Assembly: GCA_902803245.1 (NCBI GenBank)
Contig: CADCPJ010000209.1
Location: 1-5,298 of the forward strand
Reading direction: 5' to 3'
Origin: an uncultured Lachnospiraceae bacterium
GTDB lineage: Bacteria > Bacillota > Clostridia > Lachnospirales > Lachnospiraceae
Length of the DNA: 5,298 bases
Part shown: piece after piece, positions 1 through 5,298 of the stretch
Layout: each line of letters starts with the position of its first letter
Position numbering within the stretch: position 1 is the stretch's first letter
Program-made: the position numbers and the translations under genes
Notes under the pieces: model-generated
The model's database searches: none
Told to the model about the DNA's origin: nothing
What the model saw: the letters and a program-made list of their open reading frames with translations, nothing else

Positions 1-326
1 TACCTGTCCCCGAGCTCCCTGTCGAACACCACTTTGAGGATCTCGAAGTCCTTCCGCGGCATCATGAGGTCTATGTCGTCGTCCCAGGGGATGTAGCCCT
101 TGTGGCGCACGCTGCCGAGGACCGAGCCCCCGCAGAGCGTGTAGAATATGGAGTTCGCCCTCGCCACGCGGTCAAAGTCACGGAGCCCCTCAAAGAGGAC
201 CTCCTTCAGCTTCTGAAGCTCCGCGTCGTCCAGATGGTGAATATAAGGGCTCCTCGACAGTCCTTCCTTCCGCTCCCTGACTCCGTCGACGCCGGACAGG
301 GACTTGAGTGAAAAGCGTCTCTTCAT
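1..326 (-). CDS. LicD family protein (phosphotransferase of surface glycans), N-terminal part; runs off the window
   Basis: LicD proteins belong to the nucleotidyltransferase-like superfamily and attach phosphorylated groups, classically phosphocholine, to teichoic acids or other surface glycans at the cytoplasmic face. Reading the minus strand from the ATG at 326 gives 108 complete residues before the window ends. The hallmark block is clear: CGGSVLGSVRHKGYIPWDDD (residues 65-84), followed by IDLMMPRKDFE. It contains the GGS loop and the DDDID acidic cluster expected to bind metal and substrate. An in-frame TAG, which is the stop of the upstream gene, sits three codons before the ATG, and no other start codon lies between, so the start is well supported. 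The gene begins 9 bases after the pyruvyl transferase gene, so the two are surely co-transcribed. The substrate cannot be told: phosphocholine, phosphoribitol and other donors all occur in the family. The C-terminal half is not visible. Confidence 0.9.
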   Translation of the reverse strand, partial: MKRRFSLKSLSGVDGVRERKEGLSRSPYIHHLDDAELQKLKEVLFEGLRDFDRVARANSIFYTLCGGSVLGSVRHKGYIPWDDDIDLMMPRKDFEILKVVFDRELGDR

Positions 327-335
327 AGGCGGTCT

Positions 336-1691
336 CTATCTCCTCCCGATCATCTTCTTTATGTTCTGCTTCACTTCATGCCTGAGGGTCGTCTTCTTCG
401 CGAAGACCCCCTCGTGGAAGCGGGTCAGGCGGCGCGCGGTCTCCGCCCCGTCCGCTTCTAAAATCGGGCGGAGGGGAGGAAGGTGCCTTATGCCCCTCAC
501 CTTCCGGTCGTGCAGGGTCTCCCCTTCGGCCGTCCCGAAGCTCTCGGATGTGTAGATCGTCCTCAGGTCATTTTTCTTAAGGAAATCGACGTAGTGGGCG
601 AAGTGCCCGGAATGCGCCTTTAAGTGGGACTCAAAATCGATGTGACCGATGAGCTTCCCGAAGTCCTTCATCACCACAGTTCCGTCGGCCCGCACCCAGG
701 ATGCCGCGAAGACCTCCTCGGGGGTGAGGTGCGGAAGGGCGTGGTACTCCACCAGTTCCCTCGTCCTTGCGTCGAACGGGCAGAAGAGGGCGGGCGTCCC
801 CGCGAGCACGGCCGCGAGATTTCCGTGCATCCGCGTGCCGAAGCTTAAGTCCCGGCTCTTTAGGAATTCCAGCCAGGAATAGACGTCCCCGTACATCCGC
901 GCACTGCCGTTTAAGTAGAGCGGGTCCTTTAGCGTCATGGGAAATCCCTCCGACGCGGGAAGGGAAAACGGCACCCCGGCGTACATGAGCCGCAGCTCCT
1001 CTCCTCTTTGCGGAAGGTACACGGCGTCGCGGAAGCGCTTTGCCGTCTCCCTCACGAAGCGGATGTGCTCCTTTGTGGAGCCCTGGGAGAGATTGAAGCT
1101 CACGGCGGCGTCACAGCCCACGAGCACTTTTTTCCAGGTGTCCCGGACTCTTGGCACCTCTCCCCAGGTATACATCGACGGACATCCGATGACCGTATAG
1201 TCCCGCTCCTCGGCAAATCCCAGTCTCTTCAGATAGTCCGCCGTGATCTGCCCTCGCACGCCGATGAGCGCGGAGCGGCCCAGGACCGCCCGGAAGAACT
1301 CCTTCGCTGCATAGTCGAGGATGATGTCCCGCTCCCCGCCCGGCTCATAGGTGTCCCTGAGGCCGCAGCCGATGACCACCACGGGGATGTGAATGCGGCG
1401 GATCAGCTTCGCGAGCTCATGGAACTCGCGCGCAAATCCCGGCCGGATGGCGTCCGCGAAGGGGAGAACGAGGGCATCGTATTCCTCGTCAATCTTCGCG
1501 GCCTCCTCGTCCGTGTAGTGAAAGCGGTACCTGGTGGGGACGATCTCCGTGTCCTTATCCACCATAAGCGCCCGGTATATGCTGTTCGCATAGACCAGGT
1601 TGCCAAGGTTTTCGCCCATCACCCTGGGCAGCATCTCGTAAGGCACTTCCTCGTAAGGCGTCCCGCCGGCGCGCATCAGGATCCTCGCCAT
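336..1691 (-). CDS. Polysaccharide pyruvyl transferase family protein
   Basis: Complete 451-residue cytoplasmic protein. Members of this family (PF04230, GT-B-like fold, related to CsaB, WcaK and ExoV) transfer pyruvate from phosphoenolpyruvate to a sugar hydroxyl pair as a ketal, adding negative charge to capsule or cell-wall polymers. Visible family marks are the Rossmann-like stretch VVVIGCGLRDTYEPGG (104-119), IGVRGQIT (143-150), the VIGCPSMY motif (167-174) and the signature SFGTRMHGNLAAVLAGTPAL (283-302), whose Arg-x-His pair is the conserved element. The C-terminal 120 residues (about 330-451) look like a family-variable extension ending in a basic tail. The ATG at 1691 is preceded by a good ribosome site (GGGAGG, 1699-1704). 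It is separated from the upstream gene by 170 bases containing a promoter candidate and is followed after 9 bases by the LicD gene. Some family members are not proven pyruvyl transferases, so the exact substrate and reaction are inferred from the family. Confidence 0.88.
   Translation of the reverse strand: MARILMRAGGTPYEEVPYEMLPRVMGENLGNLVYANSIYRALMVDKDTEIVPTRYRFHYTDEEAAKIDEEYDALVLPFADAIRPGFAREFHELAKLIRRIHIPVVVIGCGLRDTYEPGGERDIILDYAAKEFFRAVLGRSALIGVRGQITADYLKRLGFAEERDYTVIGCPSMYTWGEVPRVRDTWKKVLVGCDAAVSFNLSQGSTKEHIRFVRETAKRFRDAVYLPQRGEELRLMYAGVPFSLPASEGFPMTLKDPLYLNGSARMYGDVYSWLEFLKSRDLSFGTRMHGNLAAVLAGTPALFCPFDARTRELVEYHALPHLTPEEVFAASWVRADGTVVMKDFGKLIGHIDFESHLKAHSGHFAHYVDFLKKNDLRTIYTSESFGTAEGETLHDRKVRGIRHLPPLRPILEADGAETARRLTRFHEGVFAKKTTLRHEVKQNIKKMIGRR
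340..347 (-). promoter_or_regulatory. Ribosome binding site for the LicD gene, inside the end of the upstream gene
   Basis: The minus strand reads GGGAGGAG here, overlapping the last codons (Gly-Arg-Arg) of the pyruvyl transferase gene just before its TAG. It is 13 bases from the LicD ATG at 326, slightly longer than ideal spacing. Termination of one gene and initiation of the next happen within about 20 bases, which suggests translational coupling. Confidence 0.6.
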
Positions 1692-1727
1692 GATGATTCC
1701 TCCCTGCTCCTTCTACAGCCATTTTTG

Positions 1728-1767
1728 TCGTTAACGAAATTGTCTTTCTTACGCAGAACATTTCGTT
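1728..1767. repeat. Nested palindrome and inverted repeat before the pyruvyl transferase gene
   Basis: TCGTTAACGA at 1728-1737 is a perfect 10-base palindrome. Its right part also belongs to a longer dyad, AACGAAAT (1733-1740) with ATTTCGTT (1760-1767), perfect over 8 bases with a 19-base spacer. In the leader RNA this could fold as a stem-loop ending about 40 bases before the start codon. The arms are not followed by a U-run. It might be an operator or an RNA structure; nothing in the sequence decides between them. Confidence 0.4.
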
Positions 1768-1789
1768 TTCCCAATATGCAGTTCATCCA

Positions 1790-1807
1790 GGCAATTGCCT
1801 TCGGCAA
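1790..1807. repeat. Triple GGCAA/TTGCC dyad in the leader
   Basis: On the plus strand the segment reads GGCAATTGCCTTCGGCAA. It holds a perfect 10-base palindrome (GGCAATTGCC, 1790-1799), and its right half also pairs with GGCAA at 1803-1807 across a 3-base TTC. Only the second pairing can form an RNA hairpin. It lies downstream of the predicted transcription start, in the leader of the pyruvyl transferase transcript. No T-run follows on either strand, so it is not an ordinary intrinsic terminator. Confidence 0.4.
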
Positions 1808-1822
1808 ACTTAAGGTTTACCA

Positions 1823-1831
1823 AGTATAACA
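1823..1831 (-). promoter_or_regulatory. Candidate extended -10 promoter for the pyruvyl transferase and LicD genes
   Basis: The minus strand reads TGTTATACT: a TATACT hexamer (1828-1823, 5 of 6 matches to TATAAT) preceded by the TGn extension typical of extended -10 vegetative promoters in Firmicutes. The hexamer 17 bases upstream is ACAAAA, so there is no real -35 box. Transcription would start near 1816, giving an untranslated leader of about 125 bases before the ATG at 1691. The site lies just past the stop of the DUF4422 gene, in the only long gap of the locus. A weaker alternative nearer the gene is TTGGGA - 17 bases - TAAGAA on the same strand. This is a motif call only. Confidence 0.4.
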
Positions 1832-1852
1832 AAACGGTTCTCTCTTTTTGTT
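1828..1852. repeat. Inverted repeat overlapping the promoter candidate
   Basis: Plus-strand arms AACAAAA (1828-1834) and TTTTGTT (1846-1852) are perfect 7-base complements with an 11-base spacer. The dyad covers the last base of the -10 hexamer and the whole region upstream to the -35 position, which is where an operator would sit. It is A+T-rich, so chance pairing is possible. As RNA it would be a weak hairpin and does not look like a terminator for the DUF4422 gene. Confidence 0.35.
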
Positions 1853-1861
1853 TCTCCCGTC

Positions 1862-2698
1862 CTAGAAGCTCCCCTCATATTTCCTGTGGAGCACCTTTGC
1901 CTTGACGAAGGCCCCGCCCTTCTTCACCCAATCGGTCTTCTCCGTCCCGAAGTACGGCAGCTCGAGAATCCTGCTTTCCGGCATCTCTCCGCTCATGATC
2001 TCCTCATCCAGCCAGACATTTAGGAGGAGCTCGCTCACCCTCCCGTAGAGGCGGCCCTGGTAGGAGTCAAGGTCCGCAGCGCTCCCCTCCGCCTCGATCC
2101 TTTTTTTCAGCTCAAAGAGCGTGTCGAAGAGCCAGGTGCAGTACCTGTCAAGGAAGTCGCGCCTCATGATCATCATGTTGAACATATATCCCTTCGTCTC
2201 CCGCATGGTCCGGTCGAAGGAAGCGAGGTACTTGGGGGATCTCTCCCTTATGATCTCCCTCGTCATGTCCAGATGTCCGGCGTAATGGGTGTGGGCGTAG
2301 TGGGAATAGAGCGTCTCGATCACGTACCACCGCTTCTTCGGAACAAACACGGCGTACTGCCCAAGAAGGGGTTTGAGCTCCTCGGAGCGGATCGCGTCCT
2401 CCACGGAGCTGCCCTTCCTGTTCCCGTAAGAAAAATGCCGCCTGTAGTGGACGAGCCCGAGATAGTCCTCGCTCAAGTTCTTCCACTCCCAGTAGAGAGC
2501 GGTCAGCTCGCAGAATCCGGGGTTTTGGTCCGAGATATTCTCCCCGGTGTCGTCGCAGGCAAATCCCAGCCGCAAGGGATGTCCCTCCCCGTCCCGGGCC
2601 AGGGCGGCGCCGACCTGCAGCGGCAGGTAGATGGGATCGGGCGGCATCGGGTAGCTCTTGTGAGAAGCCACCGCGATGCGGACACTGATTTCACTCAT
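1862..2698 (-). CDS. DUF4422 capsular polysaccharide biosynthesis protein (probable glycosyltransferase)
   Basis: Complete 278-residue soluble protein of the DUF4422 family (PF14393), found almost only in capsule and exopolysaccharide clusters and regarded as a GT-A-like glycosyltransferase group. Family landmarks in order are the N-terminal strand VRIAVASHKSYPMP (6-19), the block from NISDQNPGFCELTALYW (54-70) into EWKNL, YLGLVHYRRHF (79-89), the MFNMMIMRRDFLDRYCTWLF region (172-191) and QGRLYGRVSELLLNVWL (214-230). Length is normal for the family and no signal peptide or membrane helix is seen. The ATG at 2698 follows a strong GGAGGA (2704-2709) at proper spacing. It sits 56 bases after the flippase gene with no promoter evident between, so it is probably read from the same transcript. 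Which sugar it transfers cannot be read from the sequence, and the glycosyltransferase role is a family inference. Confidence 0.87.
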   Translation of the reverse strand: MSEISVRIAVASHKSYPMPPDPIYLPLQVGAALARDGEGHPLRLGFACDDTGENISDQNPGFCELTALYWEWKNLSEDYLGLVHYRRHFSYGNRKGSSVEDAIRSEELKPLLGQYAVFVPKKRWYVIETLYSHYAHTHYAGHLDMTREIIRERSPKYLASFDRTMRETKGYMFNMMIMRRDFLDRYCTWLFDTLFELKKRIEAEGSAADLDSYQGRLYGRVSELLLNVWLDEEIMSGEMPESRILELPYFGTEKTDWVKKGGAFVKAKVLHRKYEGSF

Positions 2699-2754
2699 TT
2701 ACATCCTCCGGAATCTTAAATAGAAAAACGCGTCGGTTCTCCTCATCGGTCGGC

Positions 2755-4224
2755 TCATTTTCTGATGTGGACCTTCCTGAGCGCGGTGTCCTCCATCTCG
2801 AGGACGAGGGGTTCCTTTCTGAGCGTAAGGATAAGCGCGTAGCACCCGAAGAAGAGGATGGCAGTGACGAAGAGGACGAGGAGGCACATCCACTCATTTT
2901 CCGGGCGGACCACCCATTTCATCCACACGGAGACCGCAGCCCCCGCAAGTATCGCTCCTAAAATCGAGCCCCATTTTATCTCCCTGATCGCATCGCGGAG
3001 CCTCCCCCGAAGTGCCGCATACTGCCAGATCAGCACCACGAGCTCCGCCACTAGCGTCCCGACCGCGGCGCCCGCGGAGTGGAACTTCGGTATGAGGATC
3101 ATATTGAGGACAAAATCCGTCACGGCCCCGGCAATCTCCGATTTGAGAACCACCTTCTCCTCGCCCAGAGGGACGAGGATCTGGATGCCCATGATATTCG
3201 TCATGCCGATGAGAAAGAGCGTCGGCATGATGATCTGCATCGGAAGGACGGCGCCCTCGTAGGCACTCCCCGACAGAAAGCCGATCCCCTCCCTCGCATA
3301 GAGCATGAAATAGACCGCGAGGGGCGTTGCCGCGATGGCGATAAAATTCAGGGCCTTCCTTGTGATCCTCCGGAAGGCCTCCTCCTCGCCGTGCTCCAGG
3401 TAGTATGAGGCGCGGGGCAGGAGGACGGCCCCGAGGGATGTGACGATGCTGACAAGGATTGTCTTGACCCTCACCGCCGCGTTGTAATATCCGACGTCCG
3501 TGTTCGTTGTGATGAAGCCGAGCATCAGCGTGTCGAGATGGGTGTACACGGTCGTCGCGCAGGCCATCGCAAAGAACACGCCCACGGCGCTGAGGTGCTG
3601 CCGGTAGTTGAGACCGTGAATCGGAGTAAAGGATATGATCTTCCTGGCATTGATGAAATTGAGGATGCCGGAGGCCGAAGCCGCGAAGACGGATATGGCC
3701 CCATAGATCACGTAGTCCTCCTTCGAGTGAACGAGCAGGAAGAGGGCTGCAAATGCGATCAGCTTAAAGGCGATGGACCGGATCGTGATGTAGACGTATC
3801 TCTCAAGCCCCTTGTAGAGCCACTCCATGCCGATGCACTTAAAGAGAATGGTTACGCTGACGATGATGTAGAGCAGCCGGTCCTCCCTGAGCCTCGGCAC
3901 AAAGAGGATCGCGAGAAAAAACACCGCATAGGAGATCGCGCTCGTGATGAGGTTGATCCCGAGGAGCTCCTGCACCGTCCGGGTCAGGGCCTCCTTGTCG
4001 TCGCGCACCTTGGCGCAGGCGCGGATGCCGTAGGTCGGGATCCCGAGCTGTGCGAACATGGCGAAATACGATATGAGCGACGTCGCCATCCCCACCCGGC
4101 CATAGTTCTCCGGTCCCAGGATGCGGGACACATAGGGAAATGTGATGATCGGGAAGATGAAGGACGACATCGTCAGGATCGAATTCATGATGAAATTTTT
4201 TCTGATCGAAGTGCGCTTAGCCAT
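2755..4224 (-). CDS. Wzx-type oligosaccharide flippase
   Basis: Complete 489-residue integral membrane protein of the polysaccharide transporter family (MOP superfamily, PF01943-like). It is expected to move undecaprenyl-diphosphate-linked repeat units from the cytoplasmic to the outer face of the membrane. Roughly 12-14 hydrophobic segments run through the whole length. Diagnostic stretches are FPYVSRILGPENYGRVGMA (29-47), LGIPTYGIRACA (60-71), the segment from TTVYTHLDTLMLG (224-236) to DVGYYNAAVRV, and IPKFHSAGAAVGTLVAE (378-394). The tail after the last helix (about 470-489) is short and charged. The ATG at 4224 has an imperfect ribosome site, AAGGCGG (4231-4237), 6 bases upstream. The gene starts 20 bases after the stop of the repeat protein, so the two are probably in one operon. 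A matching Wzy polymerase is not in the window and would be expected nearby. Substrate specificity cannot be predicted. Confidence 0.93.
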   Translation of the reverse strand: MAKRTSIRKNFIMNSILTMSSFIFPIITFPYVSRILGPENYGRVGMATSLISYFAMFAQLGIPTYGIRACAKVRDDKEALTRTVQELLGINLITSAISYAVFFLAILFVPRLREDRLLYIIVSVTILFKCIGMEWLYKGLERYVYITIRSIAFKLIAFAALFLLVHSKEDYVIYGAISVFAASASGILNFINARKIISFTPIHGLNYRQHLSAVGVFFAMACATTVYTHLDTLMLGFITTNTDVGYYNAAVRVKTILVSIVTSLGAVLLPRASYYLEHGEEEAFRRITRKALNFIAIAATPLAVYFMLYAREGIGFLSGSAYEGAVLPMQIIMPTLFLIGMTNIMGIQILVPLGEEKVVLKSEIAGAVTDFVLNMILIPKFHSAGAAVGTLVAELVVLIWQYAALRGRLRDAIREIKWGSILGAILAGAAVSVWMKWVVRPENEWMCLLVLFVTAILFFGCYALILTLRKEPLVLEMEDTALRKVHIRK

Positions 4225-4244
4225 AGTCTGCCGCCTTGTCCCGT

Positions 4245-5298
4245 CTACTTCTTCGCCCTCTGTCCGTTCCTTCTTCCATGCGTCACGTAGTATTTCAGCG
4301 CACCGTAATCGTCATAGCGGTACTTATTTCTGACCTTTTTATAGCGCGAGATGTAATAGAGGAAGTTATATTCCTTCCTGTAGTCTCTGCCCCTGAACTT
4401 CGTCAGGGCGTTCTTCATCCTGCTGCACCCGGTGCCGTGCCAGCCCTTTTTACTGCCTGTCGCTATGAAGTGGAGATAGTACTTCTTCCAGTTTGTGCCG
4501 TACTTTCTGCGGAGCGCCGCGTACTCGTTCACATAGGACTTCACGGAGAACTTCGCCGAAGCCCGGTGCATCTTCTTCATCCCGTACCGGACGAAGTACT
4601 CGAGCGCCTTCTTCGGGCTCTTCCCGTACTTCTTCTTAAGGGACGGGTATTTCTTCATGTAGTAGTTGAAGTCGTAGACGCTTGCGTAATCCACGCCGTC
4701 AAGAACCGTCACATACCCGGGCTTCTTTTCCGCACCTCCCTTTGAATCGCCGCCGGAAGACGGCGCTGCAGGTTCTGCAGACGGGGAAATGGTGCTCTTA
4801 GAAGGATCCTTGCTGTCGGATCCCTTGTCCGTGGCATCGGCGGGCGTCTTCCCATCGGGATTTACGCTCCCGTCGGTGAGATCTTCGTCCGCGTCGTAAG
4901 CTGCGTCTCCGGCTCCGCCCTGGTTCACTGCTTCCATCCCGGACTTCAGCGCCCTTCCCGCCTCCGCGGAAGTGCCGCCGCATCCGTCCGCCTCACCACC
5001 GGCAGGATTTCCGTAAGCTTTGATGCACGTGTTGCCGTACTGCACGCCCGAGACCTTTCCTCCCCCTTCCAGCGAAAATGTGTAGGACAGGATATCGGAA
5101 TAAGGACTCCCGCCCACGCGGATAAAGGTCTCGCCCTTCCCGCAGGTCGTCGTTCTTGCGAGCTTTCCGCTCGTCCTCGAGGAACCCTCAAAATAGGCCC
5201 AGCCCTTGCCACCCTCCGACAGGGTCACTGAGACCGCAAAATCACTTCCCTTCTCCACATATACCGGGGAGGGAAGATCCAGTGTGTAATAGCCGAAA
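4245..5298 (-). CDS. C-terminal part of a secreted lectin-like / Tyr-Lys repeat protein (possibly a C1-family peptidase); start outside the window
   Basis: The frame is open to the window edge, giving 350 complete residues before the TAG at 4245, so the gene is cut at its 5' end. Three parts are visible. Positions 5297-5010 encode a beta-rich domain, from GYYTLDLPSPVYVEKGSDF to NTCIKAYG. This pattern resembles the lectin-like domain (PF18560) that follows papain-like C1 peptidases in Lachnospiraceae, so the missing N-terminus may hold such a peptidase and a signal peptide. Positions about 5009-4719 encode a Gly/Ser/Asp/Pro-rich acidic linker, likely disordered. Positions about 4709-4248 encode three Tyr/Lys-rich repeats. 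No sortase motif, SLH domain or membrane anchor is present at the end, so attachment, if any, should be through the repeats. It lies 20 bases upstream of the flippase gene and is probably co-transcribed. An internal GTG at 5258 could be read as a start, but it lacks a ribosome site and would cut the lectin-like fold. Peptidase identity is inference because no catalytic residues are visible. Confidence 0.75.
   Translation of the reverse strand, partial: FGYYTLDLPSPVYVEKGSDFAVSVTLSEGGKGWAYFEGSSRTSGKLARTTTCGKGETFIRVGGSPYSDILSYTFSLEGGGKVSGVQYGNTCIKAYGNPAGGEADGCGGTSAEAGRALKSGMEAVNQGGAGDAAYDADEDLTDGSVNPDGKTPADATDKGSDSKDPSKSTISPSAEPAAPSSGGDSKGGAEKKPGYVTVLDGVDYASVYDFNYYMKKYPSLKKKYGKSPKKALEYFVRYGMKKMHRASAKFSVKSYVNEYAALRRKYGTNWKKYYLHFIATGSKKGWHGTGCSRMKNALTKFRGRDYRKEYNFLYYISRYKKVRNKYRYDDYGALKYYVTHGRRNGQRAKK
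4248..4688 (-). repeat. Three degenerate Tyr/Lys-rich protein repeats of about 40-50 residues
   Basis: Copy 1 (4688-4548) has the core DFNYYMKKYPSLKKKYG then ALEYFVRYGMKK. Copy 2 (4547-about 4398) has SYVNEYAALRRKYG then YYLHFIATGSKKG. Copy 3 (about 4397-4248) has YNFLYYISRYKKVRNKY then ALKYYVTHGRRNG. The shared plan is aromatic pair - Y - hydrophobic - basic run - Y(G) - about 8 residues - aromatic pair - G - basic pair. By hand count the block has about 40 Lys/Arg against 7 Asp/Glu, and 23 Tyr. Similar repeats with Y-P-x-L and YG cores occur at the ends of secreted Clostridia proteins, often with hydrolase domains. Their ligand is not known to me. The copies are diverged, so they are not recent DNA duplications. 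Confidence 0.7.

Noticed and set aside
1733..1767. Intrinsic terminator between the DUF4422 and pyruvyl transferase genes
   Set aside because: The stem is A+T-rich with a 19-base loop and is not followed by a T-run on the transcribed strand. None of the other dyads in the gap has a terminator layout either.
1676..1786. Minus-strand 36-residue open frame in the leader, overlapping the start of the pyruvyl transferase gene (begins MNCILGKRNV)
   Set aside because: Considered as a leader peptide, but no Shine-Dalgarno sequence precedes its ATG, the residue composition gives no attenuation-like codon run, and its overlap with the downstream gene looks accidental.
1008..1829. Plus-strand open frame of 273 codons antisense to the pyruvyl transferase gene
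   Set aside because: It mirrors a gene with clear family motifs, its product is rich in His, Arg, Asp and Val with no domain pattern, and it has no ribosome site. Long antisense frames are expected in G+C-rich coding DNA.
2699..2746. Minus-strand 15-residue open frame whose TAA directly abuts the ATG of the DUF4422 gene
   Set aside because: The abutting stop and start are suggestive of coupling, but the tiny frame has no ribosome site of its own, and the GGAGGA inside it is simply the site of the DUF4422 gene.
2699..2754. Promoter in the gap between the flippase and DUF4422 genes
   Set aside because: Apart from a short A/T stretch (TTTTTCTATTTAA on the minus strand) there is no paired -35/-10 arrangement at workable spacing. 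The gap is compatible with an ordinary operon junction.
3538..4290. Plus-strand open frame of 250 codons antisense to the flippase gene
   Set aside because: The product is a charged His/Arg/Asp/Glu-rich shadow of hydrophobic codons on the other strand, with no recognisable domain. The opposite strand encodes an unmistakable Wzx protein.
4245..5258. GTG at 5258 as the real start of the repeat protein
   Set aside because: No ribosome site lies upstream, the frame is open to the window edge, and the residues before the GTG (YYTLDLPSPVY) continue the same lectin-like domain.

Overview
The window is a stretch of a surface-glycan (capsule, exopolysaccharide or cell-wall polysaccharide) locus, most likely from a Gram-positive Firmicute of the Lachnospiraceae type. 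The lineage call is inference. It rests on strong GGAGG-type ribosome sites, G+C-rich coding sequence, the lectin-like fold that typically follows C1 peptidases in that group, and the Tyr/Lys-rich C-terminal repeats. No rRNA, tRNA, mobile element or CRISPR array was seen.

All five genes lie on the minus strand, so transcription runs from high to low coordinates. (1) 5298-4245: the C-terminal 350 residues of a large secreted protein, made of a lectin-like beta domain, a disordered acidic linker and three basic Tyr/Lys-rich repeats. Its start lies outside the window. (2) 4224-2755: a complete Wzx-type oligosaccharide flippase. (3) 2698-1862: a DUF4422 capsular-polysaccharide protein, a probable glycosyltransferase. 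(4) 1691-336: a polysaccharide pyruvyl transferase family protein. (5) 326 to beyond position 1: the N-terminal 108 residues of a LicD family protein.

Genes 1 to 3 are separated by 20 and 56 bases, and genes 4 and 5 by only 9. The 170-base gap between genes 3 and 4 is the exception. It holds an extended -10 promoter candidate and several inverted repeats, so genes 4-5 may form a separately controlled decoration unit.

A coherent working model, which is inference: the DUF4422 protein helps build an undecaprenyl-linked repeat unit, the flippase moves it across the membrane, and the pyruvyl transferase and LicD proteins add charged groups (ketal pyruvate and a phosphorylated substituent such as phosphocholine). 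The repeat protein may be a secreted protease or adhesin held on the resulting anionic glycan by its strongly basic C-terminus. The individual families are ordinary. The least explained parts are the repeat protein beside the flippase and the dyad-rich leader at 1692-1861.
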